Positions 46,481-55,627 of a stretch of 64,000 bases of DNA are shown piece by piece. A program made the translations under genes and the position numbers. This DNA comes from Pseudomonas sp. Irchel 3H7 (GTDB lineage Bacteria > Pseudomonadota > Gammaproteobacteria > Pseudomonadales > Pseudomonadaceae), in contig NZ_FYEA01000004.1 in the NCBI RefSeq assembly GCF_900187605.1, positions 255,674 through 319,673 on the forward strand. Reading direction: 5' to 3'. The notes under the pieces were generated by a model, which had not been told where the DNA came from, searched no databases, and worked only from the letters and a program-made list of their open reading frames with translations. Every line of letters begins with the position of its first letter. Position 1 is the stretch's first letter.

Positions 46481-48814
46481 ATGCACTCCACCCGCCTCAC
46501 ACCACTGGCTCGCAGCCTGCGCAATCTTGTCCTCGGCGCCAGCCTGAGTTTCAGTGCCCTGCCCGTTGCGATGGCTGCTGAAGCCAAGGCTTATCACATC
46601 GCGCCGTCGTCGCTGGAAAACGCTCTCAACCAGTTTGGTCGTGAAGCAGGCGTGTTGATTTCATTCGGTTCGCAAGTCACCAGCGGTGTGCAAAGCCGTG
46701 GCCTGGAAGGCAGTTACACACCTGAGCAGGGTTTGAATGCGCTGCTCGAAGGCACCGGCCTGCAAGCGCGCACCGAAGGCAACAACGCGTTCAGCCTGCA
46801 ACCGGTGGCGGATGCCGCGCTGGAGCTGGACACTTCGAAAGTCGTCGGCGACTGGCTGGGTGACGCCGCGCAAATCAACGTGTTCGAACATCCCGGTGCT
46901 CGCGACGTGATCCGCCGCGAAGAGTTCGAACGTCAGGGTGCAACTCAGGCGCGTGATGTGCTCAACCGTATCCCCGGCGTCAACGCCCCGGAAAACAACG
47001 GCACCGGCAGCCACGACATGGCGCTGAACTTCGGCATTCGTGGTTTGAATCCACGCCTGGCCGCGCGCTCGACGGTGTTGATGGACGGCATTCCGGTGCC
47101 GTTTGCGCCTTATGGCCAGCCACAACTGTCGTTCGCGCCGATCAGCATGGGCAACATGGATGCCGTGGACGTGGTACGCGGCGGTGGCGCCGTGCGTTAC
47201 GGCCCGCAGAACGTCGGCGGCGTGGTCAACTTCGTGACCCGGGCGATTCCCGACGAGCCAACGGTCAAGGGCGGCTTCCAGACGGAAACCAGCCCATCGT
47301 CGAGCCATGACGGCTTCAAGACCAGCGCCAACCTGCTGGCCGGCGGCACTAATGCCAATGGCCTCGGTGGCGCGTTGCTCTACTCCGGCACCCGTGGTGG
47401 TGACTGGCGCGAACACAGCGACACCGAGATCGACGACCTGATCCTCAAGGGCAAATACCAGCTCGACGAGGCCAACAGCTTCAACGCCATGGCGCAATAT
47501 TACGAAGGGAAAGCCGACATGCCCGGCGGTCTGAACGTCGCTGATTACGACGCCGATCCGTATCAATCGACGCGTCCGAAAGACCAGTTCTGGGGCCGTC
47601 GGACGATGTTCAACTTCGGCTATCGCTATCAGGAAGATCGCCGCGAATTCACCGCCAACACCTTTTTCACCAAGACCTTGCGCAGCGGCTATCTGGATCA
47701 GGGCACATTCCTTTCGCTGTCGCCGCGAGAGTATTGGGTTCGCGGCCTGGAAACCCGTTTCGCCCAAGGCTTCGACCTCGGCCCGACCAGCCATGAAGTC
47801 GGCGTCGGCTACCGTTATATCAACGAGGCCGGCCACGAATTGCGCTATCGCACGCCGATCAGCAGCAACGAATACCCGACCACCAGCAGCCGCAATGACC
47901 GCGACACCCGTGGCGGCACCGAGGCCAATGCGTTCTTCGTCGACGACCGCATCGACATCGGCAAATGGACGATCACCCCGGGCGTGCGCTACGAGATGAT
48001 CGAATCGCAGCAGACCAACAACCTGACCAACGTCAAATACAAGGGCGACTACAACACCGCACTGCCGGCGTTGAACGTGCTTTATCACCTGACCGACAGC
48101 TGGAACCTGTACGCCAACACCGAAGGCTCGTTCGGCAGTGTGCAATACAGCCAGATGCCAAACCGCGTGACCAGCGGCGAAGTGAAACCGGAAAAGGCGC
48201 GCACCTGGGAAGTCGGCACGCGCTATGACAACGGTGCGTTACGCGCGGAGATCGGCGCGTTCCTGATCAACTTCGATAACCAGTACGAAAGCAACCAGAC
48301 CAACGACTCGGTAATCGCCCGTGGTGAAACCCGCCATCAGGGTATAGAAACTAGCATCAACTACGCGCTGGATGACTTGAGCCCTGCGCTCGCCGGTTTT
48401 GATGTCTATGCCAGCTACGCCTACGTTGACGCGACCATCCGCGAAGACGGACCGAACAAGGGCAACCGCGTACCGTTCTCGTCGAAACACAAGGGCACGA
48501 TTGGCGTCGGTTACACCGAGGGGCCATGGAAGCTGAATCTGGACAGCAGCTTCCAGAGCGATCAGTTCGCCGACAACGCCAACACTTCGAAGGAAAGTGC
48601 CGATGGCAGTACCGGGAAGATCCCGGGTTACATGCTGTTCAGCAGCCGCGCGGGGTATGACTTCGGGCCGCAGTTGTCGGATCTGAATGTGGCGGTGGGG
48701 GTGAAGAACATCTTCAACACGCAGTACTTCACGCGGTCGTTTGATGACAACAACAAGGGCAAGTATGTGGGGGAGCCGCGCACGGTTTATGTGCAGACTT
48801 CTGTAGCGTTCTGA
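46481..48814 (+). CDS. fecA: TonB-dependent ferric citrate receptor FecA
   Basis: The 777-residue receptor is clearly FecA: NRIPGVNAPENNGTGSHDMA, FGIRGLNPRLAARSTVLMDG, IPVPFAPYGQPQLSFAP and GKADMPGGLN match E. coli FecA closely. It has a signal peptide, an STN signalling domain (YHIAPSSLENALNQFGREAG), plug and barrel ending VQTSVAF. ATG 46481 has AGGAT upstream. A GGAAAG (46441-46446) and TTCTC about 18 bases on could be the FecI-dependent promoter, but this is weak. Confidence 0.95.
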   Translation: MHSTRLTPLARSLRNLVLGASLSFSALPVAMAAEAKAYHIAPSSLENALNQFGREAGVLISFGSQVTSGVQSRGLEGSYTPEQGLNALLEGTGLQARTEGNNAFSLQPVADAALELDTSKVVGDWLGDAAQINVFEHPGARDVIRREEFERQGATQARDVLNRIPGVNAPENNGTGSHDMALNFGIRGLNPRLAARSTVLMDGIPVPFAPYGQPQLSFAPISMGNMDAVDVVRGGGAVRYGPQNVGGVVNFVTRAIPDEPTVKGGFQTETSPSSSHDGFKTSANLLAGGTNANGLGGALLYSGTRGGDWREHSDTEIDDLILKGKYQLDEANSFNAMAQYYEGKADMPGGLNVADYDADPYQSTRPKDQFWGRRTMFNFGYRYQEDRREFTANTFFTKTLRSGYLDQGTFLSLSPREYWVRGLETRFAQGFDLGPTSHEVGVGYRYINEAGHELRYRTPISSNEYPTTSSRNDRDTRGGTEANAFFVDDRIDIGKWTITPGVRYEMIESQQTNNLTNVKYKGDYNTALPALNVLYHLTDSWNLYANTEGSFGSVQYSQMPNRVTSGEVKPEKARTWEVGTRYDNGALRAEIGAFLINFDNQYESNQTNDSVIARGETRHQGIETSINYALDDLSPALAGFDVYASYAYVDATIREDGPNKGNRVPFSSKHKGTIGVGYTEGPWKLNLDSSFQSDQFADNANTSKESADGSTGKIPGYMLFSSRAGYDFGPQLSDLNVAVGVKNIFNTQYFTRSFDDNNKGKYVGEPRTVYVQTSVAF

Positions 48815-48826
48815 GGGTTGAAGAGC

Positions 48827-49054
48827 CCCTCACCCTAACCCTCCCGAAACGTCGGACCGCCCAGAGGGAGAGGGGACTGATTGGGGGGATGCTTGCGAGG
48901 TACGCCGACCTGAACGTACTGTGCCGAATCCATAATCGACTCGACCTGAAACCGCTTTGCCGAATCCATAATCGACTCGGTCTGTCAGGTCGATGTACCA
49001 CGCCAGACACCTCGGTCGGCCCCCTCTCCCTCAGGGAGAGGGCTGGGGTGAGGG
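48827..49054. repeat. CTC-type palindrome-ended repeat, copy F
   Basis: Ends are CCCTCACCCTAACCCTC and GAGGGCTGGGGTGAGGG. The left arm carries the CGAAACGTCGGACCGCCC block as in copy A. The centre holds two CCGAATCCATAATCGACTCG units, so it is internally duplicated. It lies just upstream of the DUF559 gene. Confidence 0.88.
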
Positions 49055-49103
49055 TTCTCAGCTACAGTGAAATATCCAACCAACTTCACAAGGATCGTGA
49101 AGC

Positions 49104-49472
49104 ATGCAAACTCGCCCCACCCTCGCCCAGTTCGCCCGCCATCTACGCGTTAACCAAACCGACTGCGAACACCTGCTCTGGCAAAAAATCCGCTCCCGCC
49201 AAATCGCCAATCTGAAATTTCGTCGGCAGTTTCCGTGCCCGCCTTACGTGCTGGATTTTTACTGTGCCGAGCTGAAATTGGCGATTGAACTGGATGGTGG
49301 GCAGCACTATGAAACGCGAGAAGTGATTCATGACCAACGCCGGACACGCTATCTGAATCAAAAGGCTATTGAAGTCGTGCGTTTCAGTGATCTGGAGGTA
49401 CTTCAGCAGATGGATGAAGTACTGGAGCAGATCATACGAATTGCGGCAGTTCGAAGATTGCCCTCACCCTAA
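49104..49472 (+). CDS. DUF559 (Vsr/restriction-endonuclease-like) protein
   Basis: The 122-residue protein has the PD-(D/E)xK-like DUF559 fold: EHLLWQKIRSRQIANLKFRR, YVLDFYCAELKLAIELDGGQ and QRRTRYLNQKAIEVVRFSD. Asp (VLDFYC), Glu (AIELDGGQH) and a nearby Lys suggest a DNA nuclease. The final codons and the stop (TTG CCC TCA CCC TAA) are the first bases of repeat copy G, and copy F ends 49 bases before the start. AAGGA precedes the ATG. The biological role of DUF559 proteins is not established. Confidence 0.85.
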   Translation: MQTRPTLAQFARHLRVNQTDCEHLLWQKIRSRQIANLKFRRQFPCPPYVLDFYCAELKLAIELDGGQHYETREVIHDQRRTRYLNQKAIEVVRFSDLEVLQQMDEVLEQIIRIAAVRRLPSP

Positions 49473-49636
49473 CCCTCTCCCAGAGGGAGAGGGGACTGAC
49501 CGGGAGATGCTCGTAATTTCCGTCGACCTGAAATTGCTTTGCTGAATCCATAATCGACTCGGTATTCCAAGTCGACGTACCTCTTCAGACACCTCGGTAG
49601 GCTCCCTCTCCCTCCGGGAGAGGGCTGGGGTGAGGG
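49461..49636. repeat. CTC-type palindrome-ended repeat, copy G
   Basis: Ends are CCCTCACCCTAACCCTC and GAGGGCTGGGGTGAGGG. The centre has one TGAATCCATAATCGACTCGG unit. Its first 12 bases form the end of the DUF559 gene. Confidence 0.88.
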
Positions 49637-49659
49637 GCTTTTCTGCTTACAAACAAAAA

Positions 49660-49683
49660 ACGGGCCTGCTTTCGCAGGCCCGT
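49660..49683 (-). terminator. Rho-independent terminator of the HPF-like gene
   Basis: ACGGGCCTGC and GCAGGCCCGT form a perfect stem around TTTC. On the minus strand a T-run follows, at the right distance after the stop of the ribosome-associated protein gene. Confidence 0.85.
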
Positions 49684-49713
49684 TCTCATTGGTTGGCTTA
49701 TTAAATCAGCGTA

Positions 49714-50121
49714 TCAACTGTTGATCGCTGCCTGTTCATTCTCGTCAAACTCTTCCGCCAACAGCTTGTCGTTGGCCTTGCCGGTGAGTGGCACCACAGC
49801 GGCACGTGGCTTACCTCGCAGTTTGCCGAAAAGGTGCTCCAGGGCGTGCTCGAGTTTTTCGGCAGCGCCGTCGATCGCCTGTTCCAGCGAATCGGCCTTG
49901 TGGGTCACGGAAATCGGTTGATGGCCTTTTGGCCGCGCTTCCAGTTGGCAGCGCAAGTCATGGGGACCTGGTTTGTCACCGTTCTCGTCGCTCAGGTGGA
50001 CTTCGACACGGGTCAGGTCTTCTTCATAACGTTCGAGCGTGCTCTCAATGGTTGTACGTACCCACTCCTCCAGTCGTTGACTACTTTGAATATGGTTATC
50101 GCTGTTGACTTGGATTTGCAT
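49714..50121 (-). CDS. HPF/RaiA family ribosome-associated protein
   Basis: The 135-residue protein starts MQIQVNSDNHIQSSQRLEEW and has the beta-alpha-beta-beta-beta-alpha pattern of hibernation factors (RYEEDLTRVEVHLSDENGDK, PISVTHKADSLEQAIDGAAE). It has a charged C-terminal tail (LLAEEFDENEQ). Family members bind 30S subunits and inactivate ribosomes under stress. The N-terminal fold lacks the Lys-rich surface of typical HPF, so ribosome binding is inferred. Confidence 0.85.
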   Translation of the reverse strand: MQIQVNSDNHIQSSQRLEEWVRTTIESTLERYEEDLTRVEVHLSDENGDKPGPHDLRCQLEARPKGHQPISVTHKADSLEQAIDGAAEKLEHALEHLFGKLRGKPRAAVVPLTGKANDKLLAEEFDENEQAAINS

Positions 50122-50321
50122 AGTTCATCCCTTATTTCAGCTAGCTCGTGAGAGGCCTTGAGTTGAATTTCCTGACCTCCTGGTTACAACAATCGGCCCG
50201 ACTGCCGAACATTTCAACCCCTGAAAAAAGATAAATATTCATTCGCAAAAAAAGCCGGACAACCGGGCAAAGCACTGGTAAGGTCGGGAGTTGGGTCGCC
50301 TCGCAACCCTGCAAAATTCGC

Positions 50322-51269
50322 TCACAATTGCCCGTCATTCAACGGGTGCAAACTGCGAAATATCCCCGCCTCCTCGACCAGCCAATCATGCACCGCACGC
50401 ACGCCCGGATGGCTCAACGCCCCCGGCGCATACAGCAACACGTAACGTTTGTGATTCGGTACCGACAGGCCGAACGGCACAATCAACGTGCCTCGTTCCA
50501 ACTCATCGTTAAGCAAAGTGCGGCGGGCAATCGCCACGCCCATGCCGGCGATCGCCGCTTCGATGGTCAGGTGATTGCGATTGAAGGTATGCCCGCGCCG
50601 TACGTCGGCGCCTTCAAAGCCGATCGCGTTTAAATAAAACTCCCACTCTGCGTATTCATAGCTGCCACGCCAGGCAGTGATGTCGTGCAATAACGGAAAA
50701 TGCACCAGATCCGCCGGCCCATGCAGCGGCGGACGCCCACGCAACAGGCTCGGTGCACACACGGGGAAAATCTGCTCGTCGAGCAAGGCTGTGGATAACA
50801 ATCCCGGGTAACTGCCGTCGTTCAGATCGATCGCCAGATCAAAGTCACCCTCGTGTAACGGTACGCTGCTGTCCTCGGCGACCAGCCGCAGTTGAATGTC
50901 CGGATAGCGCTGCTGCAGGCGTGGCAAGCGCGGTGTCAGCCACTTGCTGAGGAACGACGGAATCGAGCGCACGCGCAAAATTCCGCTGATCATTCCGGCG
51001 TCGAGCCGACGCAATTCGGCATCGATGCTGCCGTACGCCTCGTTGACGGTAATCGCCAGCCGCTGACCCTCCGCGCTCAGCTCGACACCGCGCGCACGCC
51101 GATGAAACAAACGAAAACCCAGGCGCTCTTCCAACTGACGAATCTGCTGACTGACCGCCCCCGGGGTGATGTGCAGTTCTTCGGCGCAACGGGTGAACGA
51201 CAGGTGCCGCGCGGCACAGGAAAACACCTGCAGCCAGACATAGGTCTGGGCATGCAATTGACGACTCAT
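50322..51269 (-). CDS. LysR-family regulator (GcvA-like) beside serine genes
   Basis: The 315-residue protein has a winged helix of the GcvA type (RHLSFTRCAEELHITPGAVS, QIRQLEERLGFRLFHRRARG) and a LysR effector domain. It is divergent from sdaA with 135 bases between; TTAGTCCTGCTAA (51273-51285) close to its own start is a possible binding site. Control of serine catabolism is inferred from position. Confidence 0.88.
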   Translation of the reverse strand: MSRQLHAQTYVWLQVFSCAARHLSFTRCAEELHITPGAVSQQIRQLEERLGFRLFHRRARGVELSAEGQRLAITVNEAYGSIDAELRRLDAGMISGILRVRSIPSFLSKWLTPRLPRLQQRYPDIQLRLVAEDSSVPLHEGDFDLAIDLNDGSYPGLLSTALLDEQIFPVCAPSLLRGRPPLHGPADLVHFPLLHDITAWRGSYEYAEWEFYLNAIGFEGADVRRGHTFNRNHLTIEAAIAGMGVAIARRTLLNDELERGTLIVPFGLSVPNHKRYVLLYAPGALSHPGVRAVHDWLVEEAGIFRSLHPLNDGQL

Positions 51270-51404
51270 CGTTTAGTCCTGCTAAAGGCTTACTTAGGAA
51301 GTTTCGTTAGTCACGTAGGACCGAGGTAGGCAGTATCGCCGACATTGCGCTTGTCCTACAAAAAATGGCAGCGATTCCTACTCCATTGCTTGTAAGGGTT
51401 TAGC

Positions 51405-52781
51405 ATGGCTATCAGTGTTTTCGATCTATTCAAAGTCGGCATCGGCCCGTCCAGCTCCCACACTGTCGGCCCGATGCGGGCGGCAGCAACCTTCGCTCAG
51501 GCGCTGATCGATCAACATCTGTTGAACGATGTGCGTCGTGTGGAAATCCGTTTGTACGGTTCGCTGTCGGCCACCGGCGTCGGTCACGCCACTGACCGCG
51601 CCACGGTGATGGGCCTGATGGGCGAATGGCCGGACAGCATCGATCCGTCGACCATCGATCCCCGCATCCAGCAACTGCGTGAGACAGGCCAACTGTCCCT
51701 CGCCGGTCAGAGAGAAATTGCCTTCGACTGGCAGCGCGATCTCCTGCTGCTTGACGAGAGCCTGCCCTACCACCCCAACGCCATGTCCCTGACAGCCTTT
51801 GGCGAAACGGCCGAACTGTTCGAGCAAACGTACTACTCAGTTGGCGGCGGTTTTATCATCGAAGCGGCCGAAGCCGAGTCCGGCGTAGCCCCGGCCGGTG
51901 ACGTGGTGTTGCCGTACGATTTCTCCAGCGCCGCCGAACTGCTGGCGCTGTGCAAGCAGCACAACCTGCGCGTCTCTGAACTGATGATGGCCAACGAGCG
52001 CGCCTGGCGTAGCGACGCCGAAATCCGTCAGGGTCTGCTGCACATCTGGTCGGTGATGCGTGAATGCGTTGAACAAGGCCTGCGCCATGAAGGCATCCTG
52101 CCCGGCGGTCTGAATGTGCCGCGCCGTGCGGCGAAACTGCACCGCAGCCTGCTGGAGATCGGCAAGCCCAACGTGATCAGTTCGACGCTATCGGCAATGG
52201 AATGGGTCAACCTGTTCGCCCTCGCCGTCAACGAAGAAAACGCCGCCGGCGGGCGCATGGTCACCGCGCCGACCAATGGTGCAGCGGGGATCATTCCGGC
52301 GGTTCTGCACTACTACATGAAATTCAACCCGGACGCGTCTGACGATGATGTCGTCGCTTTCTTCCTGGGCGCGGCCGCCGTCGGCATTCTCTGTAAGAAG
52401 AATGCCTCGATCTCCGGCGCCGAAGTGGGCTGCCAGGGTGAAGTCGGTTCGGCTTGCGCGATGGCCGCTGCCGGCCTGGCCGATGTGCTCGGCGCCACCC
52501 CGGAGCAACTGGAAAACGCCGCCGAAATCGGCCTGGAACACAACCTCGGCCTGACCTGCGACCCGGTCGGCGGCCTCGTGCAAGTGCCATGCATCGAGCG
52601 CAATGCCATCGCTGCCGTGAAAGCGATCAACGCCACGCAAATGGCCCTGCGCGGCGACGGCAAGCACTTCATTTCCCTCGACCGGGTGATCCGCACCATG
52701 CGCGACACCGGCGCCGACATGCACGACAAATACAAAGAGACTTCACGGGGCGGCCTTGCCGTGAGCTGGGTGGAATGCTGA
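51405..52781 (+). CDS. sdaA: L-serine ammonia-lyase, iron-sulfur type
   Basis: The 458-residue single-chain enzyme converts L-serine to pyruvate and ammonia using a 4Fe-4S cluster. The beta-domain motif [16 protein letters not shown] is at the N-terminus. The Cys-rich alpha domain has [34 protein letters not shown]. It is followed by the serine permease gene, forming a serine uptake/catabolism unit. Confidence 0.93.
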   Translation: MAISVFDLFKVGIGPSSSHTVGPMRAAATFAQALIDQHLLNDVRRVEIRLYGSLSATGVGHATDRATVMGLMGEWPDSIDPSTIDPRIQQLRETGQLSLAGQREIAFDWQRDLLLLDESLPYHPNAMSLTAFGETAELFEQTYYSVGGGFIIEAAEAESGVAPAGDVVLPYDFSSAAELLALCKQHNLRVSELMMANERAWRSDAEIRQGLLHIWSVMRECVEQGLRHEGILPGGLNVPRRAAKLHRSLLEIGKPNVISSTLSAMEWVNLFALAVNEENAAGGRMVTAPTNGAAGIIPAVLHYYMKFNPDASDDDVVAFFLGAAAVGILCKKNASISGAEVGCQGEVGSACAMAAAGLADVLGATPEQLENAAEIGLEHNLGLTCDPVGGLVQVPCIERNAIAAVKAINATQMALRGDGKHFISLDRVIRTMRDTGADMHDKYKETSRGGLAVSWVEC

Positions 52782-52867
52782 GGCGCACTCCCTGACCGCC
52801 CCGGCAGACCGCACCCGACGGTCTGCCAACCGTGAGCCCGAGCAAAAATAATAACGAGGCGATACCG

Positions 52868-54169
52868 ATGACCGATGTACGTACACCTGCTGCCGAAAAT
52901 CCCGCTGTAGATCGCACACGCAATGCAGAAACGGCCCACAAGGGCTGGAACAAATTCGACACCACCTGGATGCTCGGCCTGTACGGCACCGCGATCGGTG
53001 CCGGTACCTTGTTCCTGCCTATCAACGCCGGCGTCGGTGGTTTCTGGCCGTTGCTGATTCTGGCTGTACTGGCCTTCCCGATGACGTTTTTTGCTCACCG
53101 TGGCCTGACCCGTTTTGTCTTGTCCGGGCGCTCCGGGGACATCACCGAAGTGGTCGAAGAACACTTCGGCATCGGTGCCGGCAAGCTGATCACGCTGCTG
53201 TATTTCTTTGCGATCTTCCCGATCCTGCTGGTATACAGCGTGGCGCTGACCAACACCCTGAGCAGCTTTCTTGAACACCAATTGCACATCGCCCCGCCGC
53301 CACGGGCGATCCTCTCACTGGTGTTGATCCTCGGTTTGATGGCGATTGTGCGCTGTGGGCAAAGCGTCATCGTCAAAGCCATGAGCGTGCTGGTTTATCC
53401 CTTTGTTGCGGCGTTGCTGCTGCTCGCGCTCAGCCTGATCCCGAACTGGAACGGCGCGTTTTTCGCCAGCGCTCAAGAGGCCATGCCGATGTCTGTTTTC
53501 TTCAAGACAATGTGGCTGGCGATTCCGGTGATGGTGTTCTCGTTCAACCATTCGCCGATCATCTCCGCGTTCGCGGTTGATCAGAAACAACGCTACGGCG
53601 AGCAGGCCGAACGCACAAGCAGCGGCATCCTCGCCATGGCCCACGGCATGATGGTGGTGACGGTGATGTTCTTCTGCTTCAGTTGTGTGCTGGCGCTGTC
53701 GCCGGCGGATCTTGCGGCAGCGAAGGCGCAGAACATTTCGATCCTGTCGTATCTGGCCAACCATTTCCAGACGCCAGTGATCGCTTACGCCGCGCCGCTG
53801 ATTGCGCTGGTGGCGATCACCAAATCCTTTCTCGGCCACTACATCGGGGCCAGCGAAGGTTTTCAGGGCATGATCGTGAAAAGCCTGCGCAGCCGTGGCC
53901 GGGTCATGTCGGCGAGCTGGCTGAACCGCGCGACCGCCGTGTTCATGATCCTCAGCTGCTGGGCCGTGGCGACTTTCAACCCGAGCATCCTCGGCATGAT
54001 CGAAACCCTCGGCGGGCCGGTGATTGCCTGCCTGTTGTTCCTGATGCCGATGTACGCCATCCGTCGCGTGCCAGCGTTGCGCCAGTATTCGGGCCAGGTG
54101 TCCAACGTGTTTGTGGTGTTGATCGGTCTGATTGCACTGTCAGCGATCATCTACTCGGTTCTGCCCTGA
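52868..54169 (+). CDS. Serine/threonine permease, HAAAP family (SdaC-like)
   Basis: The 433-residue polytopic protein has eleven hydrophobic helices starting WMLGLYGTAIGAGTLFLPIN, the conserved first helix of HAAAP proton symporters. I chose ATG 52868 with ACGAGG upstream; a GTG at 52832 is open. It follows sdaA by 86 bases and would import L-serine for it. Confidence 0.9.
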   Translation: MTDVRTPAAENPAVDRTRNAETAHKGWNKFDTTWMLGLYGTAIGAGTLFLPINAGVGGFWPLLILAVLAFPMTFFAHRGLTRFVLSGRSGDITEVVEEHFGIGAGKLITLLYFFAIFPILLVYSVALTNTLSSFLEHQLHIAPPPRAILSLVLILGLMAIVRCGQSVIVKAMSVLVYPFVAALLLLALSLIPNWNGAFFASAQEAMPMSVFFKTMWLAIPVMVFSFNHSPIISAFAVDQKQRYGEQAERTSSGILAMAHGMMVVTVMFFCFSCVLALSPADLAAAKAQNISILSYLANHFQTPVIAYAAPLIALVAITKSFLGHYIGASEGFQGMIVKSLRSRGRVMSASWLNRATAVFMILSCWAVATFNPSILGMIETLGGPVIACLLFLMPMYAIRRVPALRQYSGQVSNVFVVLIGLIALSAIIYSVLP

Positions 54170-54181
54170 AAACGCGCCATT

Positions 54182-54214
54182 AAAAAAGGCGAGCCACGTG
54201 GCTCGCCTTTTTTA
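54182..54214 (+). terminator. Rho-independent terminator of the serine operon
   Basis: AAAAAAGGCGAGCCAC pairs perfectly with GTGGCTCGCCTTTTTT, ending in a T-run. It is 12 bases after the permease stop. Confidence 0.92.
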
Positions 54215-54266
54215 TGCCCGTGTTCATTGTTCGACAATTTTCCCGGCACAGCCCTTGCTACTCCCC

Positions 54267-54366
54267 TGTGAGAGCTGTCGCAGGCTGCGATCTTTTGATC
54301 TTCATGATCGAAATCAAAACACCGAAGATCAAAAGATCGCAGCCTCGTTTCACTCGACAACTCCTT
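54267..54366. repeat. REPIN (variant GTGAGAGCTGTC type)
   Basis: TGTGAGAGCTGTCGCAGGCT with GATCTTTTGATC and an inverted arm GATCAAAAGATCGCAGCC then CGACAACTCC. It fills much of the gap upstream of the DUF3509 gene. Confidence 0.75.
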
Positions 54367-54473
54367 AATGAAGCAACAAATACAGGCCACGGAATCGCCG
54401 ATGATCCGGTTGGGCGAACCAACCCGATCACGGCCGGTCAACAACTGCACGTTCAATCAGGCGGTGACGCATC

Positions 54474-54791
54474 ATGGACAATCCTTTTCAGATCATTACC
54501 GATGCCTTCGCGCCGGACTATCAGATCAACCTGAGCATTCAGGGCCTGGACGGCAGCATCATGCTGACCCTGTCCAACAGCGGCCGAATCGTGGCCAAGC
54601 GCATGATCAGCGCCGAGCAGCGCAACGACCCCGTGCGCCTCAAGCGTCTGGTGCAAAGCATTCAATTCGGCATCGCCATCGAACAAGGCCACAGCGCCAT
54701 GGCGATCCTCGAAGCCATGACCAGCGGTAGCGGGATAATCCCGCCACCGCCACGTGTCAGCGGCCGGCCAGGGCAAGCGGCCGGGCTTTAA
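54474..54791 (+). CDS. DUF3509 family protein
   Basis: The 105-residue protein is of a Pseudomonas-restricted family: FQIITDAFAPDYQINLSIQG, RIVAKRMISAEQRNDPVRLK, RLVQSIQFGIAIEQGHSA. It has no signal or membrane segment. Function unknown. It overlaps the psiE stop by four bases, tail to tail. Confidence 0.82.
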   Translation: MDNPFQIITDAFAPDYQINLSIQGLDGSIMLTLSNSGRIVAKRMISAEQRNDPVRLKRLVQSIQFGIAIEQGHSAMAILEAMTSGSGIIPPPPRVSGRPGQAAGL

Positions 54792-55288
54792 AGCTCGCCC
54801 TTCTCTACTTCCGGATGCTCGCTGGAGCCGGCGCCAAGTTTGCGCTGCGGTTTCTCGATCTTCACCGAAGGAAATTGTGACGAGGCGTAACGCACCACCA
54901 GAATCGAGAACGCCAGCAGCAGAATCCCGCCGCACAGGTAGATGATGCCCATGTCCGGCGGGTTGTGGTGCGAGACGTTGGAGATCAGCAAGCGGGTCAG
55001 CGCGGTGATCGCCACGTAGATCAGGAAGCGCACCGGCATGTGGTTGGTCTTGAAGTAGATCCCGACCATCGCCCCCAATTCCAGATAGATGAACAGCAGC
55101 AGAATGTCATCGATCTTGATGTGGCCTTCCTCGAGCATCCCGAGAAACTCCATCACCGCCGCCCACGCCGTCACCGCGCCGATGGCGAACAGCGCCAGAT
55201 AGTGGAAGGTCTCGACGAAGAGGTTACCCAGGGACTCGGCCAGTTGATGCACGTTTTGCCGCAGTTTCTCGGCCCAGTTGATTTTCAC
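54788..55288 (-). CDS. PsiE-like phosphate-starvation-inducible membrane protein
   Basis: The 166-residue protein has four transmembrane helices (FVETFHYLALFAIGAVTAWA; DDILLLFIYLELGAMVGIYF; FLIYVAITALTRLLI; IIYLCGGILLLAFSILVV), as in PsiE. I chose the GTG at 55288, with AAGGA about 9 bases upstream, giving MKINWAEKLRQNVHQLAESL. The open frame runs another 100 codons upstream through REP sequence and is not credible. No Pho box was identified. Confidence 0.82.
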   Translation of the reverse strand: MKINWAEKLRQNVHQLAESLGNLFVETFHYLALFAIGAVTAWAAVMEFLGMLEEGHIKIDDILLLFIYLELGAMVGIYFKTNHMPVRFLIYVAITALTRLLISNVSHHNPPDMGIIYLCGGILLLAFSILVVRYASSQFPSVKIEKPQRKLGAGSSEHPEVEKGEL

Positions 55289-55627
55289 GATGATGTTCCT
55301 TAGCTCGAATGCGAGCGGATGATGCGTGTTGGACGTGACGGTTTTCTGCACGTAACGGTTTTCATGCAGAAAAGAGGCCACGCCATCATGGCGAGACGCC
55401 GCCAAACCCGCGCCGTGGCGTTTGGTCGCAGGCCCAGGGTTATGCACAATCCCTGTGGGAGCGAGCCTGCTCGCGAATGCAGACGATAAGGTCCATCTGA
55501 CAAACCCGAAATCCGGTCTACATTGAAAAGCCACTACCCATGGCGCAGGGATTCGCTTATCCTTTTCGCTGTATATGGATACAGTAGTCGTCAAGACAAC
55601 TTAATGTGAAGGCATGTGAGGTGGTGA
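55289..55627. other. Divergent promoter region of psiE and the YebG-like gene
   Basis: This 339-bp gap holds a single REP arm (TGTGGGAGCGAGCCTGCTCG near 55456) and, close to the right end, a LexA box. No gene is seen. Confidence 0.6.
55569..55584. promoter_or_regulatory. LexA (SOS) box of the YebG-like gene
   Basis: CTGTATATGGATACAG matches the LexA consensus CTGTATATATATACAG at 14 of 16 positions, with both CTGT and ACAG ends intact. It ends 43 bases before the start codon. Confidence 0.85.

Noticed and set aside
55289..55594. 102-codon N-terminal extension of PsiE
   Set aside because: It crosses REP sequence and resembles no protein; the GTG at 55288 has a good ribosome site.
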